Shown here one piece after another: positions 59,165 to 64,000 of a DNA stretch of 64,000 nt. Source of the stretch: Vreelandella songnenensis. GTDB taxonomy: Bacteria; Pseudomonadota; Gammaproteobacteria; Pseudomonadales; Halomonadaceae. A model generated the notes under the pieces. The model was not told where the DNA came from, did no database searches, and saw only the letters and a list, made by a program, of their open reading frames with translations. The position numbers and the translations under genes are program-made. The stretch lies in NCBI RefSeq assembly GCF_003002925.1, contig NZ_PVTK01000010.1:30037-94036 (forward strand). Direction: 5' to 3'. Numbering within the stretch: the first letter of the stretch is position 1; each line of letters opens with the position of its first letter.

Positions 59165-60607
59165 ATGTTAGGTCAAGGATTCGTATCGGCCGCGGCGATT
59201 GCGGCCAGTGTGCTGTTCATTCTCTCGCTGGGCGGCCTGAGCAATCAGGAAAAAGCCAAGCGCGCCGTGTGGTACGGCATTGTGGGCATGGCGGTCGCGG
59301 TGTTCTTCACCGCCTTCGGGCCGGGGATTGGCGGCTACTGGTGGCTGATCCCGATGATGATCATTGGTGCCGGTATCGGTACCTACATGGCGGGCAAGGT
59401 CGAGATGACTGAAATGCCCCAGCTGGTGGCGGCACTGCACAGCTTCGTGGGGCTGGCGGCGGTGTTCGTGGCCTGGAGCGCGGACCTCGAGCGTCGCCGG
59501 GTGCTGGCGGCGCGCGCTGCTGACGGCGTGATGCAGGAGTTTTCGGCGTTCGCCGCCCTGGTCGCCACCAAGGCGCCGGATGAGCTGACGTTTCTGCAGA
59601 TCGAGGTGGTGCTGGGCATCTTTATCGGCGCGGTAACGTTTACCGGCTCCGTGATCGCCTTCGGCAAGCTGGCGGGCAAGGTGGATGGCAAACCGCGTCA
59701 ATTGCCCGGCGGGCATCTGCTCAACGCCGGTGCGGCGGTGCTTTCACTGGTGCTGGCGGTGCTTTATCTCAACGGCGCGGGCTTCTGGACGCTGATCTTG
59801 CTGGCCGCGCTTGCCTTCTTCATCGGCTACCACCTGATCATGGGCATCGGCGGCGCCGACATGCCGGTGGTGGTGTCGATGCTCAACAGCTACTCCGGCT
59901 GGGCGGCGGCGGCCATCGGCTTCACGCTCGGCAACGACCTGTTGATCGTGACCGGGGCGCTTGTCGGCTCGTCGGGCGCGATTCTCTCCTACATCATGTG
60001 CAAGGCGATGAACCGCAACTTCGTCAACGTGATTCTGGGCGGCTTCGGCGGCGCGACCGGGCCGGCTGCGGAGATTGAAGGCGAGCAGGTGGCGATCGAC
60101 GCCGGTGGCGTGGCCAGCGCCTTGAACGATGCCGATAGCGTGGTCATCGTGCCCGGTTACGGCATGGCGGTGGCCCAGGCCCAGACCGCGGTGAGTGACT
60201 TGGTGCGCAAGCTGCGCGCGGCCGGCAAGACCGTGCGTTTCGGCATTCACCCGGTGGCGGGGCGCCTGCCTGGGCACATGAACGTGCTGCTGGCGGAAGC
60301 CAAGGTGCCCTACGATATCGTGCTGGAGATGGACGAGATCAACGACGACTTCGCCAGTACCGACGTGGTGATCGTGATCGGCTCCAACGATATCGTCAAC
60401 CCGGCCGCCGAAGAAGATCCGAACAGCCCGATTGCCGGTATGCCGGTATTGAAGGTCTGGGAGGCCAAGCAGGTGTTCATCTGCAAGCGCGGCCAGGGCA
60501 CCGGCTACTCCGGTATCGAGAACCCGCTGTTCTTCAAGGAGAACAGCCGCATGTTCTACGGCGACGCCCGCGATAGCCTGAACACCTTGCTGCCGCTGGT
60601 GGATTGA
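59165..60607 (+). CDS. pntB: Proton-translocating NAD(P) transhydrogenase subunit beta
   Basis: 480 aa. About nine membrane helices, then a soluble NADP-binding domain with [26 protein letters not shown] and [21 protein letters not shown]. It is the partner of pntA. Confidence 0.95.
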   Translation: MLGQGFVSAAAIAASVLFILSLGGLSNQEKAKRAVWYGIVGMAVAVFFTAFGPGIGGYWWLIPMMIIGAGIGTYMAGKVEMTEMPQLVAALHSFVGLAAVFVAWSADLERRRVLAARAADGVMQEFSAFAALVATKAPDELTFLQIEVVLGIFIGAVTFTGSVIAFGKLAGKVDGKPRQLPGGHLLNAGAAVLSLVLAVLYLNGAGFWTLILLAALAFFIGYHLIMGIGGADMPVVVSMLNSYSGWAAAAIGFTLGNDLLIVTGALVGSSGAILSYIMCKAMNRNFVNVILGGFGGATGPAAEIEGEQVAIDAGGVASALNDADSVVIVPGYGMAVAQAQTAVSDLVRKLRAAGKTVRFGIHPVAGRLPGHMNVLLAEAKVPYDIVLEMDEINDDFASTDVVIVIGSNDIVNPAAEEDPNSPIAGMPVLKVWEAKQVFICKRGQGTGYSGIENPLFFKENSRMFYGDARDSLNTLLPLVD

Positions 60608-60631
60608 GCCTGCCGAGGTTCGTGGTCACTC

Positions 60632-60664
60632 CCCACAGGGCGCCTCGGCGCCCTGTGGGCTTTT
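60632..60664 (+). terminator. Rho-independent terminator of pntAB
   Basis: CCCACAGGGCGCC pairs with GGCGCCCTGTGGG, followed by C and TTTT. It lies 25 bases after the pntB stop. Confidence 0.85.
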
Positions 60665-60835
60665 CAGGCTCCTTTATTCCTTTCGTTTTTCCCGTCATGG
60701 GTGTTTTTTGAATGCCGATGCTCTTTGATTGTAAATTTCTATCAATTTAGTCGGTAAATGCAAATTGTTGCTATCGCTAAAGTGCTTTAAAAATACGCCA
60801 TGTCAGTGAGGCGCCAGCCCGCGTGCAGATCTTGA

Positions 60836-63052
<2,217 letters not shown>

Positions 63053-63095
63053 CGCTCAAGCCAGCCCAACCACCCCTTGATATCCCCCCTGTCTT

Positions 63096-63123
63096 GCCCG
63101 CATCGAAAGATGCGGGCTTTTTT
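63096..63123 (+). terminator. Rho-independent terminator of katG
   Basis: GCCCGCATC and GATGCGGGC pair around GAAA, followed by six T residues. Confidence 0.93.
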
Positions 63124-63160
63124 GTAAGACATTGCCGACAAAGTTTGTAAGACATTGCCG
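63121..63160. repeat. Tandem 17-bp direct repeat
   Basis: TTTGTAAGACATTGCCG occurs at 63121-63137 and again at 63144-63160, separated by ACAAAG (period 23). It overlaps the katG terminator T tract and lies 86 bases before vgrG. It might be a protein-binding site or the remnant end of a mobile element. Confidence 0.6.
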
Positions 63161-63245
63161 CCAAATGGCCTCTCTGGGTTGCAGTATTAAACGTGACGCT
63201 TAACCTAAGCGATTGGCACATTTATCCAGTTTTTCAGGAGGGGGC

Positions 63246-64000
63246 ATGGCGCTCAGCACCGGACTGCACTTCACGCTCACGCTACCCGGCGTTGACGATA
63301 TCGCGGTAGTCGACTTTACCCACCGCGAAGCGCTCTCCCAGCCCTTTGAGCTGGTGCTCAACCTGGCCAGCCGCGACGGCAGCCTGGAGGCCGCCGAGCT
63401 GCTGGACCGTGAAGCTACGCTGACCGTGTGGCAGGATGGTGAAGTGCTGCGTCAGGTGCACGGTATCGTCAGCGAGTTTGGCCGCGGCGACCGGGGCCAC
63501 CGGCGCACCTTCTACTCCCTGGTGCTACGCCCCGCGCTCTGGCGGCTGTCACTGCGCCACAACTCGCGTATCTTCCAGAAAGTCGATCCGCTGACCATCA
63601 TCAATACCCTGTGCGACGAGCGTGGGATCACCGATGTGGCCTTCGCCGTCACCCGCGAACTGCCGGAGCGCGAGTACTGCGTGCAGTACCGCGAGACCGA
63701 CCTGGCGTTTATCGAACGCCTGGCCGCCGAAGAGGGCCTGTTCTACTTTCATGAATTTGAAGCGAGCGCCCATCGGCTGGTATTCGCCGACGACCCCCAG
63801 GTGCTCGCCAATCTAGGCGAGCGCACCTACCACAGCCGCGCCGGCGGCACCGCGCCTACGCGCCATGTGCGCAAGCTCAGCCATACCGCCCGCGTGGCCG
63901 CGGCCACCGCGACCCTGAAAGACTACAGCTTCAAGAACCCGGCCTACGCCCAGCTGCACGAACACCTGGGCCGTGACGTGGACGCCCACGGCCAGCAGAC
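63246..64000 (+). CDS. vgrG: Type VI secretion tip protein VgrG, N-terminal part
   Basis: Partial: the first 251 codons, cut by the right edge; ATG 63246 with AGGAGGGGG upstream. VgrG/gp27-like region: FTLTLPGVDDIAVVDFTHREALSQPFELVL, then IFQKVDPLTIINTLCDERGI, VQYRETDLAFIERLAAEEGLFYFHEF. It is the trimeric spike that carries effectors into target cells. The effector and adaptor genes would lie beyond the window. Confidence 0.93.
   Translation, partial: MALSTGLHFTLTLPGVDDIAVVDFTHREALSQPFELVLNLASRDGSLEAAELLDREATLTVWQDGEVLRQVHGIVSEFGRGDRGHRRTFYSLVLRPALWRLSLRHNSRIFQKVDPLTIINTLCDERGITDVAFAVTRELPEREYCVQYRETDLAFIERLAAEEGLFYFHEFEASAHRLVFADDPQVLANLGERTYHSRAGGTAPTRHVRKLSHTARVAAATATLKDYSFKNPAYAQLHEHLGRDVDAHGQQ

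Noticed and set aside
60720..60785. Possible OxyR site before katG (two CTAT blocks)
   Set aside because: The blocks are 32 bases apart, which does not fit the OxyR spacing; left as AT-rich promoter DNA.

Overview
The window reads as a chromosomal segment of a GC-rich gammaproteobacterium. The mix of gene families (several DctPQM TRAP transporters, an AbgT transporter, NAD-linked formate dehydrogenase, a proton-translocating transhydrogenase pair, KatG and a VgrG) fits a Halomonas-type halophile. That placement is inferred from gene content; no rRNA gene is present.

Left end (1-9600): an NAD-dependent Mo/W formate dehydrogenase operon (fdsG-fdsB-fdsA, cut by the window edge) is divergent from a regulator with a ModE-like helix-turn-helix and a periplasmic-binding-like domain. 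Next come a TRAP transporter, a GlcD/D-2-hydroxyacid-type FAD oxidase, and a second, very similar orphan TRAP binding protein, followed by tRNA-Arg(CCG).

Defence islet (9600-12140): directly behind the tRNA, in lower-GC sequence, sits an AbiF/Abi_2-type HEPN protein. A compact structured RNA element begins within a few bases of its stop codon. A PD-(D/E)XK nuclease with a PUA/EVE-like C-terminal part follows. The AbiF plus RNA pair resembles the RNA-antitoxin toxin systems recently linked to the origin of Cas13.

Middle left (12200-21400): a BrkB-family membrane protein; a LysR regulator, AbgT transporter and M20 amidohydrolase group; a PAS-GGDEF-EAL protein followed by an RsbQ-like hydrolase; and a vitamin-B12-type binding protein behind a clear cobalamin riboswitch.

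Centre (21500-36300): what I read as a complete sulfoquinovose (plant sulfolipid sugar) island of the sulfo-Entner-Doudoroff type. A seven-gene operon encodes an IlvD/Edd dehydratase, HpcH/HpaI aldolase, SMP-30 lactonase, aldehyde dehydrogenase, SDR dehydrogenase, a GH31 sulfoquinovosidase with the K-E-R-W-Y substrate signature, and a TauE/SafE exporter. It is flanked by a divergent TRAP transporter, a LacI-family regulator and a LamB-like porin. The palindrome TTTCGTAGCGCTACGAAA and variants of it occur before dctQ, over the start of the catabolic operon, before the LacI gene, and twice before the porin. This defines a local regulon. Porin, TRAP permease, glycosidase, five enzymes and exporter form a path from the outside glycoside to exported sulfolactate plus pyruvate.

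Right part (36400-64000): DUF2243 plus CtaG; a seven-gene minus-strand operon (oligopeptide-type ABC transporter, amidase, TauE/SafE permease, D-serine dehydratase-like enzyme) with a divergent LysR gene; an agmatinase-family ureohydrolase with its divergent LysR gene; an HpxO-type urate hydroxylase; an NRAMP-fold transporter without the usual metal motifs; a small membrane protein; a MocR-type regulator; a FabF-like synthase divergent from a TetR gene; pntAB; katG; and the 5' part of a type VI secretion vgrG.
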